64,000 bases of DNA from Legionella geestiana (GTDB lineage: Bacteria > Pseudomonadota > Gammaproteobacteria > Legionellales > Legionellaceae): assembly GCF_004571195.1 (NCBI RefSeq), contig NZ_CP038271.1:2227001-2291000 (forward strand). The letters run 5' to 3'. The position numbers and the translations under genes are program-made. Positions 52,921-63,783 of this stretch are shown here, piece by piece; positions within the stretch are counted from its first letter, which is position 1; the number at the start of each line of letters is the position of its first letter. The notes below the pieces were generated by a model. That model saw only the letters and a list, made by a program, of their open reading frames with translations. It was not told the DNA's origin and ran no database searches.

Positions 52921-55293
52921 ATGGCCGGCGTGCGACACACCATTGATTTGGCGCATCTTGGGATGGGAGACCTGGAGCAGGTCGGGGGTAAAAACGCGTC
53001 CCTTGGCGAGATGATTAGCCAGCTCTCAGAAAAGGGTGTTTCAGTGCCCGGCGGCTTTGCAACGACGGCAGACGCTTTTCGCACATTTTTGTCCCACAAC
53101 GGCCTTGATGCAGAAATCAATGCCCTGCTGGAGCCCCTGGACCCCGATGACGTCAAAGCGCTTGCCGCAACCGGTCGAAAAATCCGTGAAAAAATCATGG
53201 CAACGCCGCTGCCTGCTGATTTTGAAAATGCCATTCGTGTGGCATTTGAAGAAATGTCAAAGCGCATTGGTCATCGCAATTTTACCGTTGCAGTCCGTTC
53301 TTCGGCAACCGCCGAAGACCTGCCGGACGCCTCTTTTGCCGGACAGCAGGAAACGCTCCTGAATGTTCATGGCATCGAGAACGTTCTCCGCGCCGTGCAC
53401 GAAGTCTTCGCGTCCCTCTATAACGACCGCGCCATTGCTTATCGCGCTCATCAGGGCTTTAATCACCATGATGTCGCGCTCTCCGCGGGCATTCAGCAGA
53501 TGATTCGCAGCGACCTCGCCGCGAGCGGTGTCATGTTTACCCTCGACACTGAGTCAGGCTTTAACGAGGTGGTCTTTATTACCTCGTCCTACGGGCTTGG
53601 GGAAATGGTGGTGCAGGGGGCGGTTAATCCTGATGAATTTTATGTCTGGAAGCAGGGTCTGCGTCAGGGGCGTCCTGCGATTTTGCGCCGCAATATTGGT
53701 TCTAAAGCCCAGAAGATGGTGTATTGCGAGAAAGAGCGGGTGAAAACCGAACTGGTAGAATCATCGGCGCGCCTTCGTTTTTCGCTGACGGATGCCGAGG
53801 TGGAAGAACTCGCGCGTCAGGCCTTGATTGTAGAAGCGCATTATGGCCGCCCCATGGATATCGAATGGGCGAAAGACGGCCATGACGGTAAGCTGTATCT
53901 TTTGCAGGCGCGTCCCGAAACCGTTAAAAGCCGCTCCAGCAAGCAGGTGCTTGAACGCTACACTCTGAAAGCGAGTGGTGAGGTGCTGGCGGAAGGCCGC
54001 AGCATTGGTCAGCGCATCGGGCAGGGGCGCGCGCGTGTTATTCGCGATGTGGCCGAGATGCATCGGGTTGAGCCGGGAGATGTGCTCGTATCGGACATGA
54101 CCGACCCCGACTGGGAGCCTGTCATGAAGCGCGCATCGGCGATTGTGACTAACCGCGGTGGCCGTACCTGCCATGCTGCTATTATTGCGCGCGAACTTGG
54201 CATTCCGGCCGTTGTGGGCTGTGGCGATGCTACAAAAGCCATACGTGACGGGGATTTGGTCACCGTAAGCTGTGCGGAAGGCGACAGCGGTTTTGTTTAT
54301 TCGGGGCTTTTGCCGTTTGAGCGGGTAGAGCTTGATGTTGATACCATGCCGCCGTTGCCGCTTAAAGTCATGCTGAACGTTGGTAATCCTGAGCGTGCGC
54401 TCGCGTTTCAGGCGGTTCCCAATGCGGGTGTGGGACTTGCGCGTCTTGAATTTCTCATTTCCAACACCATTGGCATTCACCCCCGCGCGCTCCTCGAATT
54501 TGACACCCTTAAAGATGCGCAGTTGAAACAGCGGATTGCTGAGAAAACAGCGGCCTACGCTTCACCTGTGGAGTTTTATGTCGAGCGGCTTAAGGAAGGT
54601 ATCGCGACCATTGCCGCCGCATTTTACCCAAAACCCGTCATTGTGCGCCTGTCCGATTTTAAGTCCAATGAATACGCAAACCTCGCCGGCGGTACGCTCT
54701 ATGAGCCGCATGAGGAAAACCCGATGATAGGTTTCAGGGGAGCGGGGCGTTATCTCTCGCCATCTTTTGCACCCTGTTTTGCGCTTGAGTGCCAGGCGGT
54801 GCGGCGTGTGCGGGAAGACATGGGATTAACCAACGTTGAGGTGATGATTCCTTTTGTCCGCACGGTAGAGGATGCCGCTGGCGTGATAGAAGCGCTGCGT
54901 ACACATGGTCTTGAGCGCGGGCGTGAGGGGCTCAGAATTATCATGATGTGCGAATTGCCCTCAAACGCGCTGCTGGCGGATGCCTTCCTTGAACATTTTG
55001 ATGGTTTCTCCATCGGCTCTAACGATTTGACACAGCTCACACTCGGTCTTGACCGGGATTCAGGCCTTGTTGCCGCCCAGTTTGACGAGCGAAATGAGGC
55101 GGTTAAGGCGCTGCTGCATCTTGCCATTTCAGCCTGTCGGAAAAAAGGCAAGTATATCGGTATTTGCGGTCAGGGGCCTTCCGATCATCCTGATTTCGCA
55201 GAGTGGCTCATGCAGGAGGGCATTGAAAGCGTGTCACTGAACCCTGACTCCGTGCTCGATACCTGCCTCTTTCTCGCGGAGCATGTCCGGTGA
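52921..55293 (+). CDS. ppsA: Phosphoenolpyruvate synthase
   Basis: This 790-residue enzyme makes PEP from pyruvate and ATP, giving AMP and phosphate, for gluconeogenesis. The N-terminal ATP-binding domain has [12 protein letters not shown] and [21 protein letters not shown]. The phospho-histidine H417 is in [21 protein letters not shown]. The C-terminal TIM-barrel domain has [18 protein letters not shown]-like [10 protein letters not shown] and [19 protein letters not shown]. Together with SdaA it fits an amino-acid-based diet, turning pyruvate into sugar phosphates. The next gene overlaps as GTGA. Confidence 0.96.
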   Translation: MAGVRHTIDLAHLGMGDLEQVGGKNASLGEMISQLSEKGVSVPGGFATTADAFRTFLSHNGLDAEINALLEPLDPDDVKALAATGRKIREKIMATPLPADFENAIRVAFEEMSKRIGHRNFTVAVRSSATAEDLPDASFAGQQETLLNVHGIENVLRAVHEVFASLYNDRAIAYRAHQGFNHHDVALSAGIQQMIRSDLAASGVMFTLDTESGFNEVVFITSSYGLGEMVVQGAVNPDEFYVWKQGLRQGRPAILRRNIGSKAQKMVYCEKERVKTELVESSARLRFSLTDAEVEELARQALIVEAHYGRPMDIEWAKDGHDGKLYLLQARPETVKSRSSKQVLERYTLKASGEVLAEGRSIGQRIGQGRARVIRDVAEMHRVEPGDVLVSDMTDPDWEPVMKRASAIVTNRGGRTCHAAIIARELGIPAVVGCGDATKAIRDGDLVTVSCAEGDSGFVYSGLLPFERVELDVDTMPPLPLKVMLNVGNPERALAFQAVPNAGVGLARLEFLISNTIGIHPRALLEFDTLKDAQLKQRIAEKTAAYASPVEFYVERLKEGIATIAAAFYPKPVIVRLSDFKSNEYANLAGGTLYEPHEENPMIGFRGAGRYLSPSFAPCFALECQAVRRVREDMGLTNVEVMIPFVRTVEDAAGVIEALRTHGLERGREGLRIIMMCELPSNALLADAFLEHFDGFSIGSNDLTQLTLGLDRDSGLVAAQFDERNEAVKALLHLAISACRKKGKYIGICGQGPSDHPDFAEWLMQEGIESVSLNPDSVLDTCLFLAEHVR

Positions 55294-56762
55294 ATAGAGG
55301 TCGTTCTGAGGTGTCGAGGCGCGTCTGGCTTGCGGCTGCCGTCTTTACCTTAAGCGCGTTTCCGATGCTTGCCGAAGCGGCTGATGGCAGCCACACCGAC
55401 CCCGTTGCCTCCGTGATTTTTGGGGTCGGGGTCATGTTTTTATTCTCAGTTCTTGGGCGCTGGAGTGCTGAGCGTCTGCACCAGCCCAGTGTGCTTGGCG
55501 AGCTCATGATGGGCATCCTGCTTGGCAATGTCTGCTGGTTTTTTGGCCTGCCACTGATGGCTGTGCTTCGTGAGGGGCCGGCGATTTATACGATAACGAA
55601 CGATTTACTGCATGGTGCCTCCATTCGTGAAGCCGTTGCCGCGAGTGTACCGAATCCCCATTATGCCACGCAGGTACTCGCTGCACTTCAGGGTGCTGAT
55701 GGCGTTGATATTATGAAAATCGCCTATGTGCTCGATATTTTCTCGCGCTTTGGGGTGATTTTTCTCCTTTTTATGGTTGGGCTTGAAAGTTCGGTAGATG
55801 AGCTCAAGCGTACCGGCACGGAATCGGTGCGCGTTGCCGTTATCGGCGTGCTTGCGCCAATGCTGCTCGGTTTTTTGACAGCAGGTCTTCTGGTCCCTGA
55901 AGCGTCTTTTGCGGCAAACCTTTTTGTCGGGGCAACCTTGTCTGCGACCAGCATCGGCATTACCGCGAAGGTGCTACGAGAGATGAATCAGCTGCGCACT
56001 CGCGAGGCACACACCATTCTTGGTGCGGCGATGATAGACGATGTGCTGGGGCTTGTGCTGCTGGCGCTCGTCAGCAGCATGGTGCTGAACGGGCGTGTGG
56101 AGTGGCTTGATTTGCTTCAGGTGATAGTGCTCGCGATACTCTTTTTTGCCGGTGTCTTGAGCTTTGGGCCATGGGTAGTGCGCCGAAGCGCGCGTTTTTT
56201 TGCGTTTTTAAAGCCCTGGGAAGCGAAGCTTGTGGTGTGCTTTCTCTTTCTTATGCTGCTCTCATGGCTTGCGACTCAGGTAGAACTCGCGGCCATTATC
56301 GGGGCATTTGCAGCGGGCATGATTATCAACGAAGGCTTTTTCGAGTCCAGTGAGCCGCGTGCGGATACGCTTAAGATTCAGCAGGTACTGTTTCCGCTGG
56401 AAGCGCTGCTGGCTCCGCTTTTTTTTATGCTGACAGGGATTCAGGTCAAACTGGAATCATTCTTTGACGGGCGCGTCATGCTGCTCGCACTCGGGCTGCT
56501 CCTGGCGGCGATTATCGGCAAGCTGATTTCGGGATATGGGGCGGCACGCCGTGACGACAGGCTGCTGGTCGGCATTGGCATGTTGCCGCGCGGCGAGGTG
56601 GGACTTGTCTTTGCATCGATTGGCCGCGCACTCGGTGTGATGCCGGACACGCTTTTTTCAGCCATCATTCTCATGGTGGCGGTGAGCACGCTGCTTGCAC
56701 CGCCGCTCCTTAAAATGCGCATTGCACACAAGTCGAGGAGAGTGACCCGTGCCCATTCCTGA
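55290..56762 (+). CDS. CPA2-family cation:proton antiporter (Kef/Nha type)
   Basis: This 490-residue membrane protein has about thirteen helices. [49 protein letters not shown] and [18 protein letters not shown] are standard CPA2 motifs, with the paired transport aspartates in MIDDV. The N-terminus has an extra signal-like hydrophobic stretch ([17 protein letters not shown]). It exchanges K+ or Na+ for protons. There is no C-terminal TrkA-N domain. The GTG start overlaps the ppsA stop; the 3' end overlaps nadC by 14 bp. Confidence 0.9.
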   Translation: MNRGRSEVSRRVWLAAAVFTLSAFPMLAEAADGSHTDPVASVIFGVGVMFLFSVLGRWSAERLHQPSVLGELMMGILLGNVCWFFGLPLMAVLREGPAIYTITNDLLHGASIREAVAASVPNPHYATQVLAALQGADGVDIMKIAYVLDIFSRFGVIFLLFMVGLESSVDELKRTGTESVRVAVIGVLAPMLLGFLTAGLLVPEASFAANLFVGATLSATSIGITAKVLREMNQLRTREAHTILGAAMIDDVLGLVLLALVSSMVLNGRVEWLDLLQVIVLAILFFAGVLSFGPWVVRRSARFFAFLKPWEAKLVVCFLFLMLLSWLATQVELAAIIGAFAAGMIINEGFFESSEPRADTLKIQQVLFPLEALLAPLFFMLTGIQVKLESFFDGRVMLLALGLLLAAIIGKLISGYGAARRDDRLLVGIGMLPRGEVGLVFASIGRALGVMPDTLFSAIILMVAVSTLLAPPLLKMRIAHKSRRVTRAHS

Positions 56763-57588
56763 AAGTCTGTGGGAAGATGTCAAGCATGCGCTGCAGGAGG
56801 ACATTGGCAGTGGCGATGTGACGGCGGCTCTCCTGCCGCCGGAGAGCATGGTTACGGCAGACATTCTGGCGCGAGAACCGTTGCTCCTTTGTGGCCAGCC
56901 CTGGGTCGATGCCACTTTTAAATCAGTGGATGCGCGCATTACCGTCTCCTGGCATTTCGGCGAAGGCACGCGCCTCGACACGCCCTCGGTACTCTGTACC
57001 CTTAAAGGTCCGGCACGCAGTATCCTGACGGCTGAGCGCACGGCCCTTAATTTTCTGCAGACGCTCTCAGCCACAGCCACTGCCACATGGGAGGCGTTAG
57101 AAAAGATTCGCGGTTTTAAAACCCGTTTGCTTGATACCCGTAAAACGCTCCCGGGCCTGCGTCAGGCGCAAAAATACGCGGTACGCATGGCAGGCGGCAC
57201 CAATCACCGTTTTGGTCTGTATGATGCTTTTCTTATCAAAGAAAACCATATTCGAGCGATGGGGTCGATTGAGGCCGCCATTGCTGCAGCGCGCCTGCAG
57301 CGTCCTGATTTGATGATTGAGGTCGAAGTCGAAACGCTTTCTGAGCTTCAGGAAGCGCTGAAAGCCGCTCCCCATCGCATCCTGCTTGATAATTTCAGTC
57401 TTGAGATGCTCGAAGAGGCGGTGCTTTGCCGTGGGGATGCACCCTGCGAGCTGGAAGCGTCCGGCGGCATTTCAGGCGCAACGCTGGCTGACGTAGCCCG
57501 CACCGGGGTCGACTTCATTTCCATGGGTGCCTTGACCAAATCCATACGCGCCATCGATTTAAGTCTGCTCATAAGGGAAGAAGCATGA
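56749..57588 (+). CDS. nadC: Nicotinate-nucleotide pyrophosphorylase (carboxylating)
   Basis: NadC joins quinolinate with PRPP to give nicotinate mononucleotide, the step after NadA. This 279-residue protein has the type II PRTase pattern: LQEDIGSGDVTAALL, ERTALNFLQTLSATATATW, TRKTLPGLRQAQKYAVRMAGG and EVEVETLSE, and ends with SGGISGATLADVARTGVDFISMGALTKS. It starts with GTG at 56749, 14 bp inside the antiporter gene, and ends overlapping murG as ATGA. nadBA lie about 5 kb away on the other strand. Confidence 0.95.
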   Translation: MPIPESLWEDVKHALQEDIGSGDVTAALLPPESMVTADILAREPLLLCGQPWVDATFKSVDARITVSWHFGEGTRLDTPSVLCTLKGPARSILTAERTALNFLQTLSATATATWEALEKIRGFKTRLLDTRKTLPGLRQAQKYAVRMAGGTNHRFGLYDAFLIKENHIRAMGSIEAAIAAARLQRPDLMIEVEVETLSELQEALKAAPHRILLDNFSLEMLEEAVLCRGDAPCELEASGGISGATLADVARTGVDFISMGALTKSIRAIDLSLLIREEA

Positions 57589-58643
57589 AAAAATGCATAG
57601 TCTTTACCGGCGGAGGTACGGCAGGTCATGTGACACCGAATCTTGCGCTCATGGCGCATTTTCAGCAAGAGGGCTGGGAGATGCACTACATCGGTGCAGA
57701 AACCGGTGTGGAAAAGGAGCTGGTCGCAAGCAGTGGCGTGCACTGGCATGCTGTTCAGTGCGGAAAACTGCGTCGCTACTTCAGCTGGAAAAATTTTACC
57801 GATCCGTTTCGTATCCTGACAGGACTTTTGCAGTCACTGTGGATTCTCAACCGTGTAAAACCTGATATCGTCTTTTCCAAGGGCGGGTTTGTGGCCGTTC
57901 CTGTTGTAGTTGCCGCTTTCCTGCTGCGCATTCCGGTGGTGGCGCATGAGTCAGACATGACACCGGGGCTTGCCAATCGGCTATGCCTGCCTTTTGTCGA
58001 TACACTGTGTGTGAATTTCACCGCAACGAAAGTCACCCATCGCAAAATGCGGGTCACAGGCCTGCCGCTGCGTGCGGAACTTTTTCAGGGAAGTGCCCAA
58101 AAGGGTCTTGAAATCGCTGGATTTACCTCCGACCTGCCCTGTCTGCTCGTCATGGGCGGCAGTCTTGGTTCACGCGCACTTAATGCGGCCGTGCGTGAAG
58201 CGCTGCCAACGCTGCTTACCTCTTTTCAGGTGATTCACTTATGCGGACGCGGCAATCTCGATGCGAGTCTCGCCGACACCCCGGGCTATTGTCAGCTCGA
58301 ATATGCAAGCGACACGCTCCCGCATCTTTTTGCAGCAACCTCACTGGTTGTTTCCAGAGCAGGTGCGAATACGCTTAGTGAACTGCTTGCGCTTGAAAAA
58401 ATCCATGTACTGGTGCCACTTTCCATAAAGGCCAGCAGGGGCGATCAAATCCAGAATGCTGCATGGTCCAGAGGAATGGGAGCCAGTGTGGTGATTGAGG
58501 AAGAGTCCCTCACACCAGATACGTTAAACGCCGCTGTTGCCGATGCCTGGTCGAGGCGAGAAGTGCTCATCGATAATATCCGCGCAATTGGCGCTGCAAA
58601 TGGCACGGATGCGGTGGCAAAGGTGATTCTTGAAAAGGTTTAA
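57585..58643 (+). CDS. murG: UDP-GlcNAc:undecaprenyl-PP-MurNAc-pentapeptide GlcNAc transferase
   Basis: This 352-residue GT28 enzyme converts lipid I to lipid II at the cytoplasmic face of the inner membrane. GGGTAGHVTPNLALMAHF is the acceptor-binding loop, VVAHESDMTPGLANRL follows, and MGGSLGSRALN and VVSRAGANTLSELLAL bind UDP-GlcNAc. It is outside the usual mra/dcw cluster (next to nadC); the canonical cluster may hold its own copy, so this could be a second MurG. GGAAGAAG precedes the ATG. Confidence 0.92.
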   Translation: MKKCIVFTGGGTAGHVTPNLALMAHFQQEGWEMHYIGAETGVEKELVASSGVHWHAVQCGKLRRYFSWKNFTDPFRILTGLLQSLWILNRVKPDIVFSKGGFVAVPVVVAAFLLRIPVVAHESDMTPGLANRLCLPFVDTLCVNFTATKVTHRKMRVTGLPLRAELFQGSAQKGLEIAGFTSDLPCLLVMGGSLGSRALNAAVREALPTLLTSFQVIHLCGRGNLDASLADTPGYCQLEYASDTLPHLFAATSLVVSRAGANTLSELLALEKIHVLVPLSIKASRGDQIQNAAWSRGMGASVVIEEESLTPDTLNAAVADAWSRREVLIDNIRAIGAANGTDAVAKVILEKV

Positions 58644-58683
58644 CTCTTTTCAAGCCGAGTTGCCCGCTCAGGCTTTATAACTA

Positions 58684-58695
58684 GACACGCCCTAA
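58684..58695. repeat. GACACGCCCTAA repeat end
   Basis: The 12 bases match the outer end of the repeat family (27415-27426, 40771-40782). It lies 40 bp after murG with TATAACTA in front, and no second arm is visible. Confidence 0.45.
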
Positions 58696-58718
58696 CCTCA
58701 AAAAAACAGCAAAACCTC

Positions 58719-58747
58719 TCGACAGTATTTCCAAAGACTGAGATACT
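58719..58747 (+). promoter_or_regulatory. Predicted promoter of the ComEA-like gene
   Basis: TCGACA (58719-58724) and GATACT (58742-58747) are exactly 17 bases apart, matching the sigma-70 consensus at five and four of six positions. The gene starts 53 bases after the -10. Confidence 0.55.
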
Positions 58748-58799
58748 CTCCCCGCGGCGCCGTGGAGGCGCTGATGTCCAACAAATCAAGGAGAGTCAC

Positions 58800-59087
58800 A
58801 TGAATACAAAGCGTTTTGCTTTGGCTGTTGCGTTTGTTTGCGTTTCTTCTGCTGCTCTGGCGGCTTCTGAAAAAATCGATTTAAACCGTGCCGACGCGGC
58901 TGCACTCAGTCATGCGGTAAAAGGCATTGGCGCGAAGCGTGCCGAGGCGATTATTCTCTATCGAGAAGCCCATCATGGTTTTAAAAATCTCGAGGAACTT
59001 GCCGAGGTCAAAGGCATTGGCAAGGCTTTTGTCAAATCTCACCACGCTGAACTGGAAGCGGCGCTTACCGTAGGAAAATCGGGCTAA
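58800..59087 (+). CDS. ComEA-like helix-hairpin-helix protein
   Basis: This 95-residue protein has a signal peptide (ending AALAA) followed by a ComEA-type helix-hairpin-helix pair: IDLNRADAAALSHAVKGIGAKRAEAIILYRE and FKNLEELAEVKGIGKAFVK. ComEA binds incoming double-stranded DNA in the periplasm and pulls it in by a ratchet during natural transformation. Legionella is naturally competent, so this is a likely DNA-uptake gene, with GGAG as ribosome site. It has its own promoter-like sequence and stands alone. Confidence 0.87.
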   Translation: MNTKRFALAVAFVCVSSAALAASEKIDLNRADAAALSHAVKGIGAKRAEAIILYREAHHGFKNLEELAEVKGIGKAFVKSHHAELEAALTVGKSG

Positions 59088-59112
59088 ATCTCCCCCGATA
59101 TTCGGTATATTT

Positions 59113-59143
59113 CCCCCCTGTTTCGTTTGTGGAATGCGGGGGG
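59113..59143. terminator. C6/G6 stem-loop downstream of the ComEA-like gene
   Basis: CCCCCC (59113-59118) can pair with GGGGGG (59138-59143) across a 19-base loop, and ATAAAAATTG follows. It lies 26 bases after the stop of the ComEA-like gene and could separate it from mreB. Confidence 0.45.
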
Positions 59144-59221
59144 ATAAAAATTGTCAGATTCCAGGCTGAAGGCAGTCGATTTTTTTTTGGATTTCAGGTA
59201 CAGTGCTTCACTAAAAAATAA

Positions 59222-60274
<1,053 letters not shown>

Positions 60275-60284
60275 TCATCATCAC

Positions 60285-61169
60285 ATGAATCGGCTGTTCG
60301 CCAAGGCCAGGCACCGCTCAATGCATTTTGTGCTTGCCATGATGGCGTCGCTGATTCTGATGTTTTTTGACTACCACTACCGCTGCCTGGAAACACTGCG
60401 CAGCGGTTTTGGCCTTCTGGTCGCGCCTTTGCAATATGCCGTGGATTATCCGGTCCGCGTGGTAGGGTGGGTGCAGTCTCAAATCAGCTCGCGCAAGGCG
60501 TTGATTGACGAAAACATGCAGCTGCACTATCGTCAGACCATCCTCGAGGCCGAGCTGCAGACGCTGCTCGCCATGAAGGATGAAAATTCACGCCTGCGGG
60601 AACTGCTCCTCACTGCTTCCAACGCACGCTCACGCTCGATGGCGGCACAGATTCTTGCAGTTGACACAAGCACCGCGCGCCAGCTCGTTGTGCTCAATAA
60701 GGGCAAGCGCGATGGCGTTTATGAAGGTCAGCCGGTGCTTGATGCACGCGGCGTCATGGGACAAATCATTGACGTGGGACTCATGACCAGCACAGTGCTG
60801 CTGGTTTCGGATGCCAAGTGTGCGGTGCCCGTACGAAATAACCGCACCGGCGAGCGGGCTATACTGGTCGGTACTAACCGCGTGGAACAGCTTTCACTTA
60901 TTAACCTTCCTAAGACCTCAGACACCCGTAAGGGAGATTTACTGGTAACCTCAGGACTTGGGCAGCTCTACCCGGAGGGCTATCCCGTTGGCTTTGTGCA
61001 GTCGGTACGAAATGTACCGGGCGATGATTTTGTGAAAGTGAATGTGTCGCCCCTTGCGCGGTTGAACCGAAGCCGCATGGTACTGCTGGTATGGCCGACT
61101 GCCGAACAGGTAGCCATGACTGAACAGGTACGTGAACGCATTGACGCCATTGGGGAGAAACTGGGATGA
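60285..61169 (+). CDS. mreC: Rod-shape-determining protein MreC
   Basis: This 294-residue protein has one N-terminal transmembrane helix (about 12-30), a coiled coil (about 70-105; NMQLHYRQTILEAELQTLLAMKDEN in heptads), and the paired beta-barrel part in the periplasm (ILAVDTSTARQLVVLNKGKRDGV, GVMGQIIDVG, LLVTSGLGQLYPEGYPVGFV). It links MreB to the wall-synthesis enzymes. The ATG at 60285 lies 10 bp after mreB; no clear ribosome site is seen, suggesting coupling. mreD overlaps as ATGA. Confidence 0.93.
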   Translation: MNRLFAKARHRSMHFVLAMMASLILMFFDYHYRCLETLRSGFGLLVAPLQYAVDYPVRVVGWVQSQISSRKALIDENMQLHYRQTILEAELQTLLAMKDENSRLRELLLTASNARSRSMAAQILAVDTSTARQLVVLNKGKRDGVYEGQPVLDARGVMGQIIDVGLMTSTVLLVSDAKCAVPVRNNRTGERAILVGTNRVEQLSLINLPKTSDTRKGDLLVTSGLGQLYPEGYPVGFVQSVRNVPGDDFVKVNVSPLARLNRSRMVLLVWPTAEQVAMTEQVRERIDAIGEKLG

Positions 61170-61654
61170 ACAGTCACACGCGCAGGCTGACTCTGGCGCT
61201 GGTGGCAGCCCTGCTGTTATCTATTTTACCTCTGCCGCAGGCCTGGACCGCACTGCGCCCGCCCTGGGTGCTCCTGTTAATGCTTTATGTGCGCTTTTAC
61301 CTTCCGGGTTCTTTCAGGGTCGGTGTTGTGATGTTTGCCGGACTTTGCCTTGATGTACTGCTCGCAACGGTTATCGGAGAACATTCTTTTGCCCTGCTGC
61401 TCGCCACATGGCTTGCCGGCAGTAAAGCGCGCCGCTTTGGCTTTTTTTCGACAGGGCAGCAGGTCGGTTTTGTGGGGCTGCTATGTCTCGTGTACCAGGG
61501 CAGCAGTGCGCTTGTAAATGCGCTCTCTGGCTATCACTACAGCCTGCTTAATGTTGTTGGGAGTGCGCTTTTCGGGCTGATTTTCTGGCCGTGGGCCAAG
61601 GCGCTTGCCGATGCAACATTGATTAAAGCGCCCGTTCATCGCGGTGCGTATTAG
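61166..61654 (+). CDS. mreD: Rod-shape-determining protein MreD
   Basis: This 162-residue inner-membrane protein has about five helices: RRLTLALVAALLLSILPLPQ, RPPWVLLLMLYVRFYLP and VMFAGLCLDVLLATVIGEHSF among them. The last two patterns are typical of MreD. It works in the elongation complex with MreB, MreC and RodA/PBP2. The start overlaps mreC as ATGA, and the 3' end overlaps the opposite pseudouridine synthase gene by four bases. Confidence 0.92.
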   Translation: MNSHTRRLTLALVAALLLSILPLPQAWTALRPPWVLLLMLYVRFYLPGSFRVGVVMFAGLCLDVLLATVIGEHSFALLLATWLAGSKARRFGFFSTGQQVGFVGLLCLVYQGSSALVNALSGYHYSLLNVVGSALFGLIFWPWAKALADATLIKAPVHRGAY

Positions 61655-62217
61655 CGACCGCTGACATTCATCTGAAAGCGGTATTCTCCGGGCTGTAATC
61701 CCTGAAGACCAATGCCCGCGGCCTCCACGCGCACAAGCCGCAACACCGGCAGGCCAACGGCCGCCAGCATACGGCGTACCTGATGATTTTTCCCCTCGTT
61801 GAGCGTGATGCAGACCCAGCTGTCGGGAACTGATTTGCGTACCCGAATGGGCGGAGTGCGTTCCCATAATGCCGGTGCCTCCATGCACTCGGCCTTTGCT
61901 GGCAGAAAGTGGGTATCACCGAGCCTCAGGCCCTTAAGCAGCGGCTCTAAGGCACTGTCATTGGCAATGCCTTCAACCTGTGCCCAGTAACGCTTTTCCT
62001 TGCCATGGCGCGGGTGGCACAGTCTGTCCTGTAATCTGCCGTCAGAGGTCAGCAGCAACAGGCCTTCACTCATTTTGTCAAGACGTCCTGCAGGGTAAAA
62101 CCCGGGCCATGGAATGAAGTCTGCAAGGGTTTTATCCGTGGCCTCACCCGTGAACTGGCACAAAACCCCACAGGGTTTGTTAAAGACAATGAGTGTGGAT
62201 GGCGGTGTTTTATTCAT
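61651..62217 (-). CDS. rluE: 23S rRNA pseudouridine synthase, RluE family
   Basis: This 188-residue protein belongs to the small RsuA/RluB/E/F group without an S4 domain, like RluE. LIVFNKPCGVLCQFT and the catalytic GRLDKMSEGLLLLTSDG (catalytic aspartate) are clear, followed by KRYWAQVEG, LNEGKNHQVRRMLAAVGLPVLRLVRV and GLQPGEYR. E. coli RluE modifies U2457 of 23S rRNA. It converges on mreD with a four-base overlap and starts 103 bp from icd in the other direction. Confidence 0.88.
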   Translation of the reverse strand: MNKTPPSTLIVFNKPCGVLCQFTGEATDKTLADFIPWPGFYPAGRLDKMSEGLLLLTSDGRLQDRLCHPRHGKEKRYWAQVEGIANDSALEPLLKGLRLGDTHFLPAKAECMEAPALWERTPPIRVRKSVPDSWVCITLNEGKNHQVRRMLAAVGLPVLRLVRVEAAGIGLQGLQPGEYRFQMNVSGR

Positions 62218-62320
62218 GGTGTGCCAGTCAGTATAAAAAGTGGTGATTATCGCATGTCCTGTGCTTTAGACAAAAGCATCGGCGTGGTATCATCGCTCGA
62301 TTAACGCGATGGAGTGAATA

Positions 62321-63577
62321 ATGGCTTTTCAGAAAATTCAGGTTCCGGCAAATGGTGCAAAGATTCTGGCTCGTGCGGATGGCACGCTGGAAGTTCCCAG
62401 TAATCCCATCATTCCTTTTATCGAAGGGGATGGCATTGGTGTGGACGTGACTCCACCCATGCGCCATGTGGTAGATACCGCCGTTGAAAAAGTCTACGGT
62501 GGCCGCCGCCGTATCGCATGGATGGAAGTCTATGCCGGTGAAAAGGCAACGCACGTGTATGGCAGTGATGCATGGCTGCCTGACGAGACCCTGCAGGCCC
62601 TGCGTGAATTTATCGTATCCATCAAAGGACCGCTGACTACGCCGGTGGGTGGAGGTATCCGCTCGCTGAATGTGGCAATTCGCCAGCAGCTGGACCTCTA
62701 CACCTGCCTGCGTCCAGTACGTTATTTCAAAGGGGTTCCAAGCCCGGTGCGCGAGCCATGGAAAACCGACATGGTGATTTTCCGCGAAAATTCTGAAGAC
62801 ATCTATGCGGGTATCGAATGGCAGGCTGATACACCTGAAGCAACAAAAGTTATCCGTTTCCTCCGCGAAGAAATGGGCGTGAAAAAAATCCGTTTCCCTG
62901 ACCATTGCGGTATTGGCATCAAGCCAGTGTCCAAAGAGGGCACCACGCGTCTTGTTAAGGCCGCTATTCGCTATGCGATTGATAACCACCGTGATTCCGT
63001 GACCCTCGTGCACAAGGGTAACATTATGAAATTCACTGAGGGTGCGTTCAAGGACTGGGGCTATGAGGTCGCGCGTGAGCATTTTGGTGCATCGCTGTAT
63101 CAGGGTGGGCCATGGATGGAAATCAAACATCCTCAAACTGGAAAATCGATTATTATCAAGGATGTGATTGCCGATGCCTTCCTGCAGCAAATCCTTTTAC
63201 GCCCGGAAGAATACAGCGTTATCGCAACCCTGAACCTTAATGGCGATTATATCTCCGATGCTCTGGCCGCTCAGGTCGGCGGGATTGGAATTGCGCCGGG
63301 GGCAAATATTGGCGATGCCGTTGCCGTTTTCGAGGCAACCCACGGAACCGCGCCGAAATACGCCGGCCAGGATAAAGTGAATCCGGGCTCGCTGATTCTG
63401 TCTGCTGAAATGATGCTGCGCCATCTTGGCTGGGTTGAAGCGGCAGATGCCATTATTAAGGGTGTTGAAGGTGCTATTGAAGCCAAAACAGTCACGTATG
63501 ACTTTGAGCGCCTGATGCAGGGAGCCACCTGTGTCAGCAGTTCAGGTTTTGGTGATGCCATCATACGGCATATGTAA
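62321..63577 (+). CDS. icd: Isocitrate dehydrogenase, NADP-dependent
   Basis: This 418-residue enzyme (E. coli Icd 416) turns isocitrate into 2-oxoglutarate with [51 protein letters not shown] (with the substrate-binding, phosphorylatable serine), [38 protein letters not shown] and [24 protein letters not shown] are all in place. GGAG lies six bases before the ATG. A long opposite frame at 62228-63190 is a shadow of this gene. Two hairpins follow the stop. Confidence 0.97.
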   Translation: MAFQKIQVPANGAKILARADGTLEVPSNPIIPFIEGDGIGVDVTPPMRHVVDTAVEKVYGGRRRIAWMEVYAGEKATHVYGSDAWLPDETLQALREFIVSIKGPLTTPVGGGIRSLNVAIRQQLDLYTCLRPVRYFKGVPSPVREPWKTDMVIFRENSEDIYAGIEWQADTPEATKVIRFLREEMGVKKIRFPDHCGIGIKPVSKEGTTRLVKAAIRYAIDNHRDSVTLVHKGNIMKFTEGAFKDWGYEVAREHFGASLYQGGPWMEIKHPQTGKSIIIKDVIADAFLQQILLRPEEYSVIATLNLNGDYISDALAAQVGGIGIAPGANIGDAVAVFEATHGTAPKYAGQDKVNPGSLILSAEMMLRHLGWVEAADAIIKGVEGAIEAKTVTYDFERLMQGATCVSSSGFGDAIIRHM

Positions 63578-63580
63578 GTT

Positions 63581-63645
63581 GCCGGTTTGCCGTGTGCCTG
63601 CAAATACGCACTAAATCCTCAGGCAGGCACCGGCTTTAACGTTTT
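63581..63645 (+). terminator. Terminator-like hairpin after icd
   Basis: GCCGGT...TGCCTGC on the left pairs with GGCAGGCACCGGC on the right, with a bulge on the left arm; TTTAACGTTTTTT follows. It begins four bases after the icd stop. Confidence 0.65.
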
Positions 63646-63656
63646 TTGCCGCTTTT

Positions 63657-63685
63657 TGCCGCTCCGTGCGGCAGCAATTTCTTTT
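63657..63685 (+). terminator. Second small hairpin downstream of icd
   Basis: TGCCGC (63657-63662) pairs with GCGGCA (63668-63673) and GCAATTTCTTTT follows. It is a possible backup terminator before clpS. The rest of the gap to 63783 shows only AT-rich sequence that could hold the clpS promoter. Confidence 0.45.
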
Positions 63686-63783
63686 ACATTTAAAATTGCT
63701 TTTCAACTGGCCAAATTGCTCTGGGAAGTCTATAAAAAGAGTAAGGCCTATTCACTTTAGTGAGGGCTGAAGGGGTATATCGC

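Noticed and set aside
53761-54480. 239-codon minus-strand frame
   Set aside because: Shadow of ppsA.
62228-63190. 320-codon frame on the minus strand
   Set aside because: It lies antisense to icd, which has all its motifs; the opposite frame shows no family pattern and reflects codon bias of icd.
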